Shown here piece after piece: positions 10,667 to 23,560 of a stretch of 64,000 nt of DNA. The position numbers and the translations under genes are program-made. Each line of letters opens with the position of its first letter. Positions within the stretch are counted from its first letter, which is position 1. Origin of the DNA: Phellopilus nigrolimitatus (lineage: Eukaryota; Basidiomycota; Agaricomycetes; Hymenochaetales; Hymenochaetaceae). Below the pieces are notes generated by a model. It was not told where the DNA came from. It saw nothing but the letters and a program-made list of their open reading frames with translations, and did no database searches. The stretch is from assembly GCA_021029095.1 (NCBI GenBank), contig JAJOHG010000046.1, positions 62,001-126,000 of the forward strand, in the 5' to 3' direction.

Positions 10667-12107
10667 CTAATATACCTTTCCGGCCGATTCAAGAAGCCAG
10701 CGAGCACCACTCTCAACGTCTGTTCTCCACTTAGCACTCGCAGCCAACTGCGGAAAGAATTTATAGAATGCGTGTGGCATGCCCGGGTAGCTGAAAATGG
10801 CACTGTATCAGTATGAGTAGAAAATGTTGCAAGTGAAGAAGCGGAGGACATAAAAGATACTAACACGTCGATCTTCGTCGGCACTCCGTCCTCCTGTAAG
10901 CGTTGCGCGTACAAGAGACCTTCGTCGCGCAACGGATCGCCGCCCGCGATCTGTATGTATGCTGGCGGGAGATCTGCAAGCGTTTCTGCGAGGAGGGGCG
11001 ACATCTCGGGGTCCGCCTGCGGACCCGAGTACACGTCTACACAGATAGATGAGCGCTGGACTCCTACCCAAAAGGACAGGTATTCGCACTCATGGTCATT
11101 TTATCAGCCGCCGGAGTCAAAATCGGGTCGTCCGTGTTCTGGTCTAGAGAGAGGAGCTGGTCTTTATACCTAGATAACTTATCGAGTGAGAAAAAAAAAC
11201 CCCTATTCAATTCTTTAGAAAATGGACATACTTCTCCGGGTATCCCTCGTCGACGTTGCGCCAGCATGTTTGGGGGACCTGGAGGAGTTGTCCGGTAATC
11301 ACCCCTTTCAGCTCTGGGTCCGCACGTGCGCGTTGCGCGATCGTGCATGCGAGGTTCGCACCCGCTGATGCCCCGCTCACTATCAGGCCCTTTTTCGGGT
11401 CAATATGCAGGGAAGACGCGTTCCGCACGACCTAGATAATTATTCCCTTCAGTGGGGTGACTCGCATGGATAGTAAGATCGAGAACAAATACGACACGCA
11501 CCCACTTCATAGCCGTGTAACTGTCGTTTAGTCCTACCGGCCAATTATACTCCGGGGCAAGACGATAATCGACGCTGACGACCACAGCGCGATGCGTCGA
11601 GCAGAGCGCGCGGCATTCAAATTCGTCCGTGTCGAGCGTGCCCAAACAGAACCCGCCACCTGCCCAACATCGAGGAGTTCAGAAGTATAATAGCGCGAAC
11701 ATGTTTGATTAATCTGGAGGAAAAGAAGGAAAATGAAGAAACATTTTACCATGTATATTCAGGAAAGCAGGAAACGTCTCTCCCGTATGTGACTCGGGAG
11801 TATACACCCTGACGGCTATCTCTCCTGACGGGTTGCTTACAGGCACGGTTTGGTCCTCGATGCTCATACCCACAGCTAAAAAATCTATTCATTACTACAT
11901 TCTGAAGTTAATGGAGCATTCACACTCACGCGCGCCTGCCGCCTCCACGCGCTTGCGTGCAAACTCTGTGGAAATGCGCTTTTGCCATGCCAGCTCCGTT
12001 TCTGTGCCGTCTGTAACAGAAGACGGCAGTTTGGGAGCCAAATTGCCTTGTGCGAGGGTCTGTAACCATTCCTCACTCTTTGTGGAGTAGTGCGACCACT
12101 GTGCCAT
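10667..12107 (-). CDS. alpha/beta hydrolase fold-3 (HSL-type) esterase/lipase
   Basis: Multi-exon minus-strand gene from MAQWSHYSTK (12107) to a TAG at 10667; clear exons are 11930-12107, 11750-11875, 11502-11659 and from 11431 down. Family marks: oxyanion-hole HGGGF (the H and first G codon are split by an intron), VVSVDYRLAPE, the nucleophile motif GASAG, Asp in GGDPLRDEG and His in the last exon (YPGMPHAFYKF). The usual GDSAG of this family is GASAG here. It should hydrolyse short-chain carboxyl esters or lactone-type substrates; the physiological substrate cannot be read. No signal peptide is seen, so probably cytosolic. The exon near 11.05-11.20 kb has an unclear donor. Confidence 0.85.
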
Positions 12108-12225
12108 GGTTCTTGCGTATGTCCGATTTCACGTTGGCCGAGGGATGGGAGTTAAAATCCAAGGCCTGACGGTGCTGGATTTATGCAGAATGGTGAGGTC
12201 ACGGCAGGATGTACGTATGTCGGGC

Positions 12226-12320
12226 GGCAGGCCGGACAAAGTTATTTGGAAGGTATCCCCGCGAATCATCCTGTTTTGGGTCAGATTTTGATTTGTCAGT
12301 TAGCCGAATGATCCCCATCA
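12226..12320. repeat. dispersed repeat, second copy (see 6714-6797)
   Basis: Lies about 120-210 bp upstream of the esterase start codon and matches the sequence in front of FunK1 pseudogene A2. Since the esterase gene is the intact single-copy partner, the A2 upstream copy may be a captured piece of esterase promoter; the direction of copying is inferred. Confidence 0.6.
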
Positions 12321-12519
12321 GCATCCCGATGTCCGATAGCTCATCTTGCGAGCTCGCTGACAAATGCTGATAACCCAAACCCGGGCCGACCATGAGCCAA
12401 TCGCGACCTAACAGAATTGAGGGCAAAATAAACATAGCGGTATACAATACAGCGAGAACAAAACATAGACAAAACCATAGAAAATCGGAAACGAGAAAAT
12501 GATCGAACGGAAGAAAGGC

Positions 12520-14416
12520 TCAGACGCTGCTCTTCTTTTTCTTCTCCTTCTCTTTCTTCTCTTTCTTCTCCTTTTTTCCCTTTTTCTTCTCGCTCTACAA
12601 GAAAAAAAAAAAAGTAAAGACGTGATTAAAATGCTTCCGATTCGTTTTCGTGAAAAGGCATTGAATACGCACCTTTTCCTCAGGCTCTTTCACCTCGGAT
12701 TCTTTCGCCTTCCGCTTTTGCTCCTTCTTCAGCGCCTTCTTCTCCTCTTTTGAGAGTTTCACCTTCTTGCTCGCCTGCTCCTCCTCTTCATCGTCCCCGT
12801 CCACATCCATCGCATCCGCCTTTCGCTTCTTTTTATCCTTGCCTTCTTTACCCTCCTTCTCTTTCTTCACCTTTTTCTTATCTTTCTTCGGCGAAGGCTC
12901 AATCAAAGGTAAGATGTTCTTGATGTCATCCATCTCCGCGTCTGACTCATTGTCATCAATGTCGAGCGACTCGAGTACTTTGCGCATAGCCTCAGAGTTC
13001 TTCGATGGCGCGGCACCGCTATCGAAAAACGCGAGACGCTCCTCGACCTGTGAGCGGAGAGCATCGCCGAATTTGGCGGTGGGGTTATCTGCGAGAAGTT
13101 AGCAGGCCATTGTAGATGTATACATAAATATAAGTTACCAGAGAAGCAGTCTATACGAGCTGCTATCGACGTTTTGTTGGCGAGGAAGCGTGAAATGCGG
13201 CCCTTGTGCTTAGGCCCGGCCCTTCCGATGAAAGTCGAGTGGTAAATTAGTCCGTACTGTTATATATTAGTTATCGGTCGTTGCAGAACACTCATTTTCT
13301 GCTCGCGACTCACCTTCGGCGTGTTACCCTTCGTCTTGAGCGCGCGGAAAAGCGCTTTCTCTGCACCCAGGATCTGTACAGTACTGGCGGGGTACTTGCT
13401 CAAATTTGTCAAGCTGCCCGCATGGCTGATCAGCCTCGCGCCAATTCTCTCTCCCAGCAGCGCCGTCAGACTCGGTGCGACGAGGTTCATTTTCTCCGTC
13501 AGATAACCAGTAAGCGATTTGCGATAGTCAGCGAGGGACACGACACGGTTAGCGAATGCGGCGATGTTGATCATGTCGATTTCGGAGAGGGACGCGCCCA
13601 TGGAACCGCGCGCCGCGTCGAGCACGTTCTGCGCGCGCGTGGAGTCGTCATCGATCAGAGCAGCAAGGTCAGGGAGCATCTCCTCCGTAAGCTTCTCCTT
13701 CTCGCCAATGAAGAGGGCCGAGCGGGCATATTGGTAGTTGTCCGGCACGATTTTGACGAGTTCGGGGAAATGGTAGCCGTACCACTCGCGCACGCGCATC
13801 GCGAAAAGATTAACGTCCTTGTCGAGCTGGTCGAGCAGCGCGATGGCCTGGATGATCATGTTGTCCATTCGGTTCACGTTGAACTTCACTTTTGCGCGGG
13901 AGAACGAGTGTCCAAGGCCGAGCTGCGCCTTCATGAGGTCGTCGGCCTGCATGCCTTTGAGTAGCTTGGGCGCATGGAGACGGATGCCACGAATCAGCTC
14001 GAGTGAGCGCTCCGACGCATCGCAATCGATACTGAGCGCGGACTTGATAGACGAACCAAGGCCAGTTTCAGACACGCCGAGTCGCACAGACGACTTTTTC
14101 GCAGCTTTTGAAAGAACGAGCTCGAGAAGTGATCTGAGATGGTCATTGAGCACACCTAATAAGCCTCGTCAGTACAATACAGAGATCATACTCTATAAGA
14201 GAAGAACTCGCCCTCCGAAACATCATTCGCATTCTCCAGAGCATGAGCCGCGTTCTTGTACGGCGAAAAGCTCAAAAGCGTGACCATCTTCCCGAACTTT
14301 GCGAGGTCGCCAAACGAGTCCTGGACGCCCTTCGTCTTCGCACCAATTTCTTCATGTTGCTTGACCTCGAAGACGGCATAGCCAGAGGCGGACTCGAACA
14401 GAACGTGGGTCGCCAT
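12520..14416 (-). CDS. nop56: NOP56, box C/D snoRNP core protein
   Basis: Core scaffold of box C/D snoRNPs that guide 2'-O-methylation of rRNA in the nucleolus. Five exons (14416-14212, 14155-13314, 13256-13139, 13088-12673, 12594-12520) give 551 residues: a NOP5 N-terminal domain ([18 protein letters not shown]), NOSIC/Nop domains ([53 protein letters not shown]) and a Lys/Glu-rich nucleolar tail ending in [10 protein letters not shown] and the [15 protein letters not shown] stretch point to NOP56 rather than NOP58. The frame across intron 1 works only if the donor is GC (SE|G-VLNDHL), a GC-AG intron. An upstream ATG 11 codons earlier is in frame but does not match the family start. Confidence 0.93.
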
Positions 14417-14738
14417 CGTCGTCGGCGGAGAGCAAGCCGACGATCTCAAACTTTGAAAACTTGCAAAAGCGCTGACAAAGACTTACCATTTGTAGACAGC
14501 AAAATTCACGGTCGATCGACGCCCTCGGTAGCCTCTGGCTTCTTCTCGCGAGATAAAAAAAGTGGCTAAGTAGTATATGTCATATAATTTCGACTCTGGC
14601 TGCAGTAATGATATCAAGAGTTTCATAGAAGACTAGAGAACCCATATTGTACATATACGTGAAAGAAAGAGCAGAGTTCACGGTCTCAGATAAGTCACTT
14701 GACTTCCGAAGGAACCTAAGTCTAAGAGCCTTGAAAGA

Positions 14739-16968
14739 TCATGCGAGCATCCACGGCGTCCTATGCACCCAGCTTCGAGCGCGTTTGCCATAGATATACA
14801 TCGGTATCGTCATCAAGCAGACCCACGCGTTGATACCGCCAATCGTACAGAATGTCTTGAGAACACCTTGAAGAGCGCCAAAAGTTGAGGGTACTGGACG
14901 CACAGGAACTTATGTAAAGGAAGCACACCTTGGCTTAAGATCCAATCGGTGACGAAGTATGTTACGCCGAACGCGAAGAGGTTCTTGATAGCACTGTATA
15001 GATACGATTAAAGATTAAAAGCCTCATTCAAATTGCAAGCTGTTAAAGCTTACTTGATTGTCGCAAAAGCCTCAGGAGCATAGTTCGAATGTGCGTCAAC
15101 AACATATGATACAACGCTGGAAAGAATTGTCTGAACGCGAACAAGAAGACGAATGAGACCGCTTACGCTATAGAGGCGACTGCTTGACCGAAGTTTATAA
15201 GTGAGAAGAAAATCTCAGGACCAATCCAAAGCTGTTCGAGGTTTGCGCTGACTGCCCAGCCAAACCAGCCCATCGTTGTCGTGATGAAGAGCGGGAATAC
15301 CATCATGAGGCGAAACCTTCAAAGCCAAAGGGAGGGGGTTAAAGTTAGAATCGCCAAACCTGATAAGACTCGGAGCGTACTCTGGCTCGTAAATCCCTCC
15401 GTTCCTACGTGACATCCACTTCACTACCCAGTCGCTTAGAGGGCCTGCAATGACGTTACCAAGGAATGCTGCAATAAACGGTCCGACGCCTGCAATAAGA
15501 CCTACGGGCCCCGCCTTGAAGTTGTATCCAAACTGTGGGTCGGAAAAGAGTAGCGAAACGCATACTGAGAGCGCGACCACTAACCGACAATAACGCAGTT
15601 AGGATATGGCTCTTCCGGACAGAGGTAAAAAAAGAAGATACGCACCCCACGCGTTTGTCGTCCCATAAACAAGCGCTCCCCATGCAACGACAGGGCTAAG
15701 CACGAGCGCGAACGGGCGTATGGCGATCTTTGATAAGCTCTGGTCAGAGAAACGATGTCCCGCCCATGGTTTCATCAGTTGGAGGAACGTCTGCGGCCTC
15801 TCCTCCTTTTTTGAACTTTCGATGTCGGCTGTCATTTCGATTTCCGCAAAACCTTTCTCGTCTGATGATGTCTTGCTGGGAGATAAGCCTTTAGAAGCGG
15901 AGACTAACTCGGGACCGGGCTCGGCCTTAACCTCAGAAACAGTATTGAATTCTTGGCGAATATAAGCTGTCTCTGGGACGAAAAGAATGGTCATGATGAG
16001 CAAAACCCCGGTCTAAGCAGGTTTAGATCAGAAACATAATTTATGAGTACGATCGATACACATACCAGGGCTGCCTCGATGACAAAACATATTCTCCAAG
16101 ATCTATGTGGATGTTCAACATCCTCTAGACAAGAGAAAAAAATTAATGAGCGCACACGTCTTGGATCAAGTAGCCGTTAACGATGGAAACACCGCATATG
16201 CCGCCTAGAAGAGCAAACTGAACCAGAAGTCTTGACGAAAGTTTTGAATGGAAATTGCTTTAACACTCACACTCCAGACAGCAATCCATCTCCCTCTTTC
16301 ATGAACGAAGAAGATATCGCTAAGAAAGTAACTTAGAAAGGCGCCTTTCGATCGGGAGAAGAACATACGCGACAGTCGCCTCAACAAGACACTCTATAGG
16401 GGCCATACCGATCCCTCCGATAACTCGACTAGCAGTCAAGCTCCCTAGATCCTTTGCCACAGCGCTCCAAATCGCGCTCGCGAGCAAAAATGCGTTTCCA
16501 ATAAGGAAAATGGGACGTCTACCCCAAACAACGCTCGCAGGCGCAGTTAGGATAAGAATGAGCCCAATGGACAGGACAAGGTCGCCGGTGATCTTCGAGA
16601 GCTCTCCAACAGTTGAGTTGAGGTTCTCTGCGACCTGAACGAGGCCAGCGCCGATGATAGGCCCAAACGCACCCACGACGCCTGCACCGAACGTGATTGT
16701 CAGCATGAGCATCGTCTTTCGCCAGAAAGGCCAGTTCAGTGGATCATTGGGCGAATCAGAGGGCTGTGGAACAAGGATGATGCCATCCTTCCCGCGCTTC
16801 AGGTTTGCAGTCGGCGCGTCGACATACAGCGCTCCATGACTATGCAGATCATCAAGCAAAGAAGTTCCTTTGAAACTCAGGCCTTAGAGTAATGTATTTG
16901 AATGCAAAGAGGAAATTACCTGGGACGTCTTCTCCAAGATAAGGATCAGACAGAATTCCGAGGCCCAT
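14739..16968 (-). CDS. MFS transporter, DHA1/HOL1-like drug:H+ antiporter type
   Basis: Multi-exon minus-strand gene from MGLGILSDPYLGEDVPG (exon 1, 16968-16920) to VHRTPWMLA and a TGA at 14739. Diagnostic stretches are the N-terminal PNDPLNWPFWRK before the first helix, VWGRRPIFLIGNAFLLAS (the helix 2-3 loop motif), VIGGIGMAPIE, a long charged central loop with Lys/Glu/Ser (about 15.75-15.95 kb) after FVPETAYIR, and SDWVVKWMSRRNGGIYEPEY in the second half. About 12 membrane helices fit. This subfamily exports drugs or small cations at the plasma membrane by proton exchange; the substrate is unknown. Not all splice sites between 15.0 and 16.3 kb were resolved. Confidence 0.85.
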
Positions 16969-17716
16969 GACTGGCGCAAAGACAGACGACGTAGGTTGTA
17001 TAGCCTTCTTGCGAGCTTTAAGTATGTGCCCGGGTAGCTAAGCATTAATTGAGTAGCTTGGAAGTTTAGCCGAGCGCCGTGTTGCTCGAATCATCTCTGG
17101 AGTCAAGTTTGAACAAATGACCTTGGTTTTGTGTTCGCTTTGAGAGCCTATTGAAAGACAAGACGCATGAACGCATGATTGATTGATCCAGAGCTGCGAA
17201 AGTCGGGGCCGTGTTTCGACTCTGGAATTTCGGTCAGCTGTTCAATTTGAATACGTATAAAGTACGAGCCTGGCATCTGAGCAAGTGGATGATCGACGCC
17301 TTCAGGTGGCGGTGTTACTACAAAACCGCAACCAATCCGAGTCGACTTGTCAGGCACACTCAAAGTACTCTCATGACTCGAATAACAACTAAAAATCTAA
17401 AAGGAACAGATCAGAAGATCTGGGGAGAATAATTAAAGCAATAAACCAGCCAATCGCCACAAATAATTCGAATTTGCGGCATCCATGTGTTTTCGGAGTT
17501 TTTCCCAGCGAAGCATGTGGCTAGGTCGGAAGAAATCATTGGATCTAGTTCACGATATAACGGGTACAGAGCGGAAAGAACTGCCTCGGGGAGAGCTACA
17601 GGCTACAAGAATTCGACAGAGCAGAATTTGATGAGTACGTGCACAACATTGGTAGAAGAATGTTACTAGGAAGTTTTTGGTGATATCAAAGTCAGAAAGT
17701 GGTTCGCGATAAATAG
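16969..17716. other. intergenic, no gene seen
   Basis: Between the MFS start and the F-box stop (both minus). It should hold the MFS promoter and the F-box 3' end. I see no supported frame or repeat. Confidence 0.5.
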
Positions 17717-19434
17717 TTAGCCGTCCGATACGATTATTTTGACTCCATGATGACCCAGAATTGTCTCAAGCTCCCCGAAATTATCGTGGAGATTGCGTTC
17801 CCGACCAGTGTTGCCGATGAGTTCGATATTATTGATGTCTCTTCCTGCCTGAGTGCGGATAAGCGATAGTAAAGTGCCTGTCGACAACTTCGGGCAATCT
17901 CTGAACCGTAGAGAACGGAGAGCACTGCGAGGATTTGATTGGCCTTCCGCATATAAACGACGAGTTCTTTCATCGAAATCATGCACTGGTGTAGATAATT
18001 CGAGGGTTTCGAGGCTTGGGAAGCGAAGCACGAATTCCTCAATGGAGACTTCAGACATATACGAGTATGTGTAGCGTAAGGAGAAGTGTTTGAGTGCATT
18101 GTACTGCCTGTCAGACATCTTCGGCATAACCTGAGAAAAAACACCAACAATATCGTCGACACTGTCGTCATTTTTGCAACAATGGACGGTAACGGTCATG
18201 TCTTCGACATTTGGTATGTCCAGACTCTTGATAATGGGAATAATGTATTCTGTGCTTCTTCGCACGAACGATTGACGCGGTTGAAAGCTGGAAATGTTAA
18301 AAACGCGGAGGTTGGGAAGTTCAGCAGTCGCCGATGCGTCTTCGTCGGTATAAATTATCCCAGGAATTTTTGTCTCCCCAATATCGGTGATCGATAGACA
18401 TTCTAACGTGGGGACGGAGTTCAAGAAATCGACTAGATAGCACACATTAAAGTCTTTGAGGTGATAAGGGTTGCTGAGCGTGCAGTGAGTGAGAGACGGG
18501 AAATAGTCACATAACGGAATAGAGTGTTTTGCAAGCAGAGTCGTCACATTGGGGAACGACCAGGAAGAATGAAAGAGAAACTCGTAGTCTTCCTTGTTCT
18601 CGCGGAACCACTCTGGATAAGCAAACGTCAAGGTCTCCAAGGATGAAAGCTCTGCTCCGGGATACGAAAGGAAAGTCTCCACTTCCTCGAATGGCCCATT
18701 GAAATAGACTGAAAGATCCCGCCAACGGGTTTTCAGAGGCATAATCACGTCGAGAAATGGCTTCCATTTGTGTCCATCATCGGCATCCCAGGAACCAGCA
18801 TGCAACGCGACCGTGAGTGGCGCGCTCCTGCTCAGAGACAGACGTCTCTCCAACGTAGATACAGCCAGTTTGTTGTCCACAGACCCCCATAAACTCGGAA
18901 GCGACTCTGAAACTAGGCGAAAGTGCCGACAAACTTGCGAGATGTTCTCCGGCGTGTCATCATCGGCCTTGAGACAGGCAAGGGTGAAAATGCGACCCAA
19001 AATCTCGTCCGGGACCTTCATGATGCCGAACCGACGCGACGCCGGAGAGATCTTGTCCATGAAGTTTCCCAGCTTGGTATCTAAGGATTCAACGAGCGCA
19101 CCTAGACAGCGTCTCGCGCCTTTGAGCTTCTGCAGAGACGCGATGCCTTCATGAAAGAGGCAGGCATCTTCGATGTAGCTATATTTCACGTCGATAAAAA
19201 GCGTTGTAGGCGGACCAGCAAGTGAGGAACGCACGATTTCTCGTCATGAACTTCCGACTCGGCCCAGACGTCACCAACTCCAAGCAGACCACCCTCGGAC
19301 TTCAAACGATAAAGGGCGTTGATAAGCAATGTGAGAGATTCTGCGTCGCTAGAAGCCTTCTCGGGATTTTTGAAGAGGGCCATCTCTGAAGAGCTGTATA
19401 ACTGCTGTCGACAGTCGAGACAAATTGTGCCCAC
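17717..19434 (-). CDS. F-box/leucine-rich protein
   Basis: An open frame from about 19234 to a stop at 17717 carries an F-box (KVPDEILGRIFTLA ... ISQVCRHFRLVSESLPSLWG), then about 350 residues with LRR-like spacing (SSLETLTFAYP, FPNVTTLLAKHSIPL, FPSLETLELST). F-box proteins link substrates to SCF ubiquitin ligases through SKP1; large families of this shape are common in Agaricomycetes. No ATG lies in the first ~58 codons of this frame. A second frame begins with ATG at 19434 (MGTICLDCRQQ) and overlaps it near 19.2 kb, so the true start is probably 19434, with an unresolved intron or a single-base frame break near 19220. The N-terminus is therefore uncertain; the F-box itself is clear. Confidence 0.78.
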
Positions 19435-19972
19435 AGCTGAGTAGGGATGAACTTGAAGAACGCGTTACTTGTCAGTGCTTTGGATGACGCGATTTTCCAG
19501 TGCGATGCGCCTCAAGCTCGACGTTACAGTAGTTGCAGAAAGGCAAGGTCTAACGAGTAAGGATTTGAGGACCACAGGTGGCTTCAGCTGAAGTCCGGCG
19601 CTGCTCGTGGACGACGCGAAAAATGTGGAACCAGTTCAGCGCGACGCGTCGATCTGTCGGACATCGAAATTTGAAGCCGCGCTCAAGCCAAAAACTCATG
19701 TCATCAAAAATAACATAGTATGCAATGGGTGGATCAGATACAAGCTAAGTAAAAATGGGGTATTACATGCATAAGTCTGTCTGTACAAAGCCGTGGGTCA
19801 TTAATAATACATGCAATAGTACGTTCCGTGCCATGGATGGTGAGGGGTGATTACACATGCAAGGGAGCAAAGCAAAGACCGCGTTGAAGCGTGCACTAAG
19901 AAAAAATGCGAAAAAGCGAAGAACACAAGCTAATAACAGGAAAAACGAAAAAGCAGAGAAGGAGTAGAGCCA

Positions 19973-22900
19973 TTACTCGTCCTGCAAATGATTGGCCGCT
20001 TGCATGACCACAAGCCCGGCATTGCACCCGGCGATAACAAGCGCAGTCGCGACGTCGCCAATCGTCTTCTTCACCTCGCTTCCTACTGCACCGTGCGTCT
20101 CCGCGAGTGCCTTGAGCTCTGCGTGGTGGTCCTCGACCGCCAAACGCCGCGAGCGCCCGAGCACAACGATCGGGCTCTTCTCGTGCGCCGCGGCGTGCCC
20201 CATTTGCGCCATTGTCTGCTCTATGATTGCCTGCAGGGGTGTCGGTGACGCGAGCTCCGAGAACGTCATACGCGTCAGCGCCTCGACGACCCGCGGAGGG
20301 TAAGTCTCGCCTGCCGGGGGCGTCGCATAGCGCGCCCAGGCGATGTTGTCGGCCGTCTCTGATTGCAGACGCGTCTGCGTCGTAAAGTGGCCGTAAACAG
20401 TATCCGGGTGTCCAGTCATCTGGTAGTGTCAAGTTACATCAGTCAAAATTCTAACCAAACCAGTCGATCAGGTCCACTCACAGATCCTACAGTGAGTCCA
20501 TTTGCTCTAATGTTCGCTGCAAGCTGAGCACTCTCCTGTTCATCCATCCCAATCGACTGTGCGGCAGCCGGTCTGTCCAGCGGCGTCTCGTCAAAATTAG
20601 AATCGGACTTCGTTACTCTCACTATTGTCGCAGATGTCTTCGGGTTCGCACAAAGCTGCAACACAAACTCGAGCGCAAGGCGATCGTCCGGGCCCCCGAA
20701 GAATGGCAACAAGATGTGCTGTTTACCACAGCGAGATTTCACGTCGGACGTACCCACCCGCGTCCGGTCGACGCGGTCGACATACAGTGCCACATCGGTA
20801 TGGCACTGCGCAAAAACACCACGAATAAATTGCGAATGGACCACAGACGCTGACTTGTCAATCGACGAGTTTCCGAACAGCATCTCGAACGGGTTATGGA
20901 ATGGACTTGTTGGTACAGCAGGAGTAACCGGCGCGTCTGCGTCGCGAGTAATGGATACGGAAGGCGGTAGCCAAGGAACTAGAACAAGCTGGGACATGTT
21001 CCCCCGAGCGCGGTCCGCCACGCGGGAAGCGAGATCTCCGAAGGTGACGACAGACAGAGATGAAGAAATGGACATATCATTCAGGTCACCAAATGTCTTG
21101 AATACAGCCAGAAGAGGATCAGTGTGAATGAGCTGGTCTGCCACCGAAGACTTCATTACTGCAGAAGTACGGTCCGAAAGTTCCATGAGGCGGAGAGCAT
21201 CGATAGTAACGTTCGGAGTACCGTTCTTCGAGGCGCGAGAGGTGCCATCTGAAGAGATTGTTCTCGTTTTCTTCAGAGTCTCACCATCATTCTCTTTCTC
21301 GGAGTATGGAGGTGGGTGAATCAGCTGAGTTAGCGTCATCATTCCTGGTAAATGTTCGATCCTGTCAAGAACGACCGTGAAGCGGCTTTTCCACGTTTCG
21401 TCGCCATCTTCCGAGAGCTGCTTCTGCAAGCCTTTCTCTGTCTCCTCTGCAGAGGGCTTATCTGCGGATGCGGAATAATCCGCGCCCGTAGCCGAGGCCC
21501 GTTTCCTTACTTCCGGAGGATAGAGAAGCATGACCGAGGGCGTGGTAATGAAGGTCAAAAGGAGCGCCTCAAAGACAAACATAGAGAAAACACGCTGATA
21601 AAAACCATGTAAGTCAACTCCCTGATCACGGGTGTGCAGATAACGTACCGGCGAAAGAACCCCAGCAGACAGACCGACATTAAGGACAATGAGCTCGACA
21701 AGACTACACGAAGTATCATGTTAGTAGGCAATGCAGGAAGAAAGAATCTTGCCTGAACACACCCTTTACAACTCATGAGAGCGCCAATCGAACTTGCCTC
21801 GCGCCATCCGAATCCTGAGAGTCTGGCTGCAACAGAGCAGCCTACAAATTTGCCGAAGTATGCAAGGGAACAGATAGCGATTGTAAACCCCCAAATGGTC
21901 CCGCTATTCAGTAGACCCAAGTTTGTCGAGAGTCCGGATAGCGTGAAATACTGCAAGTGGGACGCTCAGTCCCAAGTCGGCAATAGAAGGAAAACTGACT
22001 ATACTTACAAGTGGTAAAAATATAATAGAAACCATGTCTTCGAGTTTCTCAGTCATCGCAATAGCCAGCCCGCCTTCGCGTGGGACGACCAAACCGGCCA
22101 AGAAGCCACCTTAGATAGAAGTGGCTTGTTAATAAAAGATCGAAGCTCGCTATTATTAATTAACATACCAAAAATAGCGTGCACGCCAATGATATCGGTG
22201 AAAAAGGCAGATCCGAAGGTCATGATTATCGTCGCAGTCATGAAAGACATAGAAGGACCGTTCTCAATGGAACCCGTGTGCTTCGCAAACCACAAAAAAG
22301 CCCGCTTCACGGGAAAGAGCAATAATAGCGCCCAGCCGACAGCCGTAAGGAGAATCCACAGTGCGCTGAGACCCGATGACGCGTTAACCAGGGCAACGGA
22401 GAGCGCGAGGAGCGTCCAGCCAATGATATCGTTCCCGACACCAGCAGATAACACCACTATACCGACAGTCGTGTCAACGAGCTTCAGCTCAGTGAGGATG
22501 CGGCACAGGACCGGGAACGCCGTGATCGAGTACGCGACACCTGTGAAGAGCATGAAGTTTGTGTACACGACGTTCGGGTCGACAAACGTGTGGTAGAGCG
22601 GAACGGAGAGACCCGCACCCAGGCCGAACGGCAGGACCATGCCGCCCAGCGCAATGGGCAGCGAGAAGCGCGCGTTCTTCTTAATGATGCTCGTGTCGAT
22701 CTCCAGACCAACGAGGAAGAGAAAGAGGACGAGACCGATGTTCGCCACGAGCGAGAGGTAGGGCAAAGACTGGGACGGGAAGATGTGCTCGGTGAAACCT
22801 GGTATGTTGCCGAGCGCCGTCGGCCCCAGGATAATACCGCCCAGAATCTCTGCAAGGACCTTTGGCTGCTTCAAATGGCGTAGACCGAGACTCAGCAGCT

Positions 22901-23215
22901 GGGCGGTCATGATGATAATTCCTGCGTGGCGATCATGTCAGAATAAAGTCTGCGCCGCCCGCCACCCACCCGACGTCGAGCTCATCACACACTCACCGAC
23001 TTGAATAACCCATATTCGAAATGGGTCGGACGGGTTGTATTGGGTCGGGTCCTTGCCATCGAGTAAACCACCCTGAAAAGACAAAGAAGAAATGAGCGTC
23101 GCGCTAAGTCAGATAAGCCACCGTGCCACCGAAGTCTACGAACCTCTTGAGTAGCCGCTCTGCGATGTATCGAGCTCGCAAGGTCCACGATTGTCCTCGA
23201 GAACTCTCCGGACAT
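19973..23215 (-). CDS. kha1: K+(Na+)/H+ antiporter, CPA2 family (KHA1-like)
   Basis: Start MSGEFSRTIV at 23215 (an in-frame ATG 23 codons upstream at 23284 is also possible). Short first exons lead to FRIWVIQVGIIIMTAQLLSL, then the CPA2 membrane core: GGIILGPTALGNIPGF, LVLFLFLVGLEIDTSI and the ion-site motif GVGNDIIGWTLLALSVAL, about 12 helices in all. A long soluble C-terminal region follows (from about 21.6 kb) with nucleotide-binding-like folds, ending HLQDE at 19973 after a last intron near 20.43 kb. Yeast KHA1 sits in Golgi/endosomal membranes and exchanges K+ for H+; the same role is inferred. Introns are short and regular and the coding frame looks intact. Confidence 0.87.
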
Positions 23216-23560
23216 GGTAAAGATGGTGGTTAAAGAGAAAGAGGGGTAGTTGGAGGAACGTGTTGAAGAGGGGGCTATGTTCAACTGCTCATGTAGACAG
23301 GAGTTCGCGGTGGTAGCTTGGCGAAGGCTTTCGGCGCTAGCGCATTTATATCACTTCCGGCCCCTTTTGTGGACCCGCCACACAGATTGAACACAGATTG
23401 CATATAATAAATTTACTCTTAAAATGCATGTACGGATAACGCGTGAAGTTGTGAGAGATAAGTATAAGAAATAAGACGTATGCAAAAATAAAGTAAGAAG
23501 AGCAAGAAAGAAGAGACGAGGCGAGACGAGAGTGGTCATATAAAAATAATCCGTGCGCAT

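Noticed and set aside
12499..12753. Leu/Phe-rich plus-strand frame over the end of NOP56
   Set aside because: Antisense of the Lys/Glu-rich NOP56 tail, not a membrane protein.
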